From UBA668 sp052034175 (GTDB taxonomy: Bacteria; Actinomycetota; Acidimicrobiia; Acidimicrobiales; Ilumatobacteraceae), in contig JBPOIX010000287.1 of assembly GCA_052034175.1 (NCBI GenBank), positions 1 through 7,310 on the forward strand: 7,310 nucleotides of DNA, read 5' to 3'. Shown here one piece after another: positions 6,934 through 7,310 of this stretch (position 1 is its first letter; each line of letters opens with the position of its first letter). The position numbers were made by a program, and so were the translations under genes. The notes below the pieces were generated by a model. It saw nothing but the letters and a program-made list of their open reading frames with translations. It was not told where the DNA came from and ran no database searches.

Positions 6934-7310
6934 GTGGACCTTGGCGAGTCGCAGCAGCCCAAGCGCGCCGGTGCGCGCCCTGCACCGCCGCCGGCCCGCG
7001 CCTCGGACCCCACCGACCCACGCAGCGAACGGCCCACCCCGGCCCGCGCACGCCAGGGCCAGGGGCAGGGCACCAAGAAGAGTGGTGGGCAGCGAACCGC
7101 GGGAACCCGGGCCGCAACCGGCAGCGGGGGCAACGGCACCGGCGGCACTGCTCGCCCGGCCAAGCGCAAGCCCGCGGTGCAACAGGTGCCCGGCCTCCCT
7201 GGTGAGGCCCCCGGCCCGGCCACGGCCGTCGCGCTGGTGGAGGCCCCGGCGGAGCTCGCACCGCCCTCGGCACCCACGGCACCTCCCGCACCCACGCCTG
7301 GAGGCGGGAG
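6934..7310 (+). CDS. Start of a disordered-N-terminus protein, probably DUF3566 family (3' partial)
   Basis: Frame 1 is open from GTG 6934 to the window edge, 125 whole codons, with mostly G/C in third positions. The visible part has no hydrophobic segment and is a low-complexity, Pro/Ala/Gly/Arg/Thr-rich sequence: a basic half (about 10-85, for example GQGQGTKKSGGQRT and ARPAKRKPAVQQ) and then a Pro/Ala-rich, more acidic half (AVALVEAPAELAPPSAPT). In actinobacteria the gene after gyrA is typically a DUF3566 membrane protein (Rv0007 in M. tuberculosis) with just such a long disordered N-terminus before its transmembrane part, which would lie beyond this window. The assignment therefore rests on position and composition, not on the domain itself. 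The start is set by the TACACT box 6 bp upstream. An overlapping frame from ATG 6914 is also open but gives Arg/His/Pro shadow-like sequence. Confidence 0.6.
   Translation, partial: MDLGESQQPKRAGARPAPPPARASDPTDPRSERPTPARARQGQGQGTKKSGGQRTAGTRAATGSGGNGTGGTARPAKRKPAVQQVPGLPGEAPGPATAVALVEAPAELAPPSAPTAPPAPTPGGG

Noticed and set aside
6914..7310. Alternative frame from ATG 6914 after the TadE-like gene
   Set aside because: Open to the edge, but the product is Arg/Pro/His shadow-like with poorer third-position G/C than the GTG 6934 frame, and it has no ribosome site.

Overview
The window comes from a GC-rich bacterium whose codons nearly all end in G or C. It is most likely an actinomycete in the broad sense (Actinomycetota). 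The grounds are the gyrB-gyrA pair preceded by a DciA/DUF721 gene, a GyrB without the long insertion of Gram-negative GyrB, two GyrA-box motifs in GyrA, and a low-complexity Pro/Ala/Gly/Arg-rich reading frame after gyrA of the kind that begins actinobacterial DUF3566 proteins. An affiliation near Acidimicrobiia is a guess only. All genes lie on the + strand.

Layout. Positions 1-1308 hold three tightly overlapping genes: the last 24 codons of an unrecognised gene, a TetR-family repressor (74-652) and a three-helix membrane protein (649-1308). They are joined by ATGA and GTGA overlaps, so they are probably one operon. The membrane protein begins with a 15-bp tandem repeat that supplies a fresh in-frame ATG every five codons. 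Positions 1418-1750 encode a short DciA/DUF721 protein, whose family is involved in loading the replicative helicase.

The 287-bp gap 1751-2037 is the most structured non-coding stretch. It holds overlapping hairpins after dciA, a perfect 10-bp palindrome, a 13-bp inverted repeat with one 2-nt bulge lying directly upstream of a TAGGCT -10 box, a two-tier hairpin, a small hairpin with a T4 run, and a GAGG ribosome binding site. It looks like a regulatory leader for gyrB.

gyrB (2038-3996) and gyrA (4006-6489) encode the two subunits of DNA gyrase, 9 bp apart, and both look complete and functional. After a structured 104-bp spacer comes a small TadE-like single-helix protein (6594-6905). It is followed by the start of a disordered, probably DUF3566-type protein (6934 to the window end), apparently expressed from a leaderless GTG start behind a TACACT box.

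How the parts fit: DciA and gyrase serve replication and supercoiling, and this order (DciA-gyrB-gyrA-DUF3566) is the usual origin-proximal block of actinobacteria. Here recF, normally just upstream of the DciA gene, is absent from the window and the TetR/membrane operon stands in that place. The best candidate for something undescribed is the gyrB leader: its inverted repeat overlaps the region where a -35 box should be, which would suit control by DNA supercoiling or by a repressor. This is inference from sequence only.
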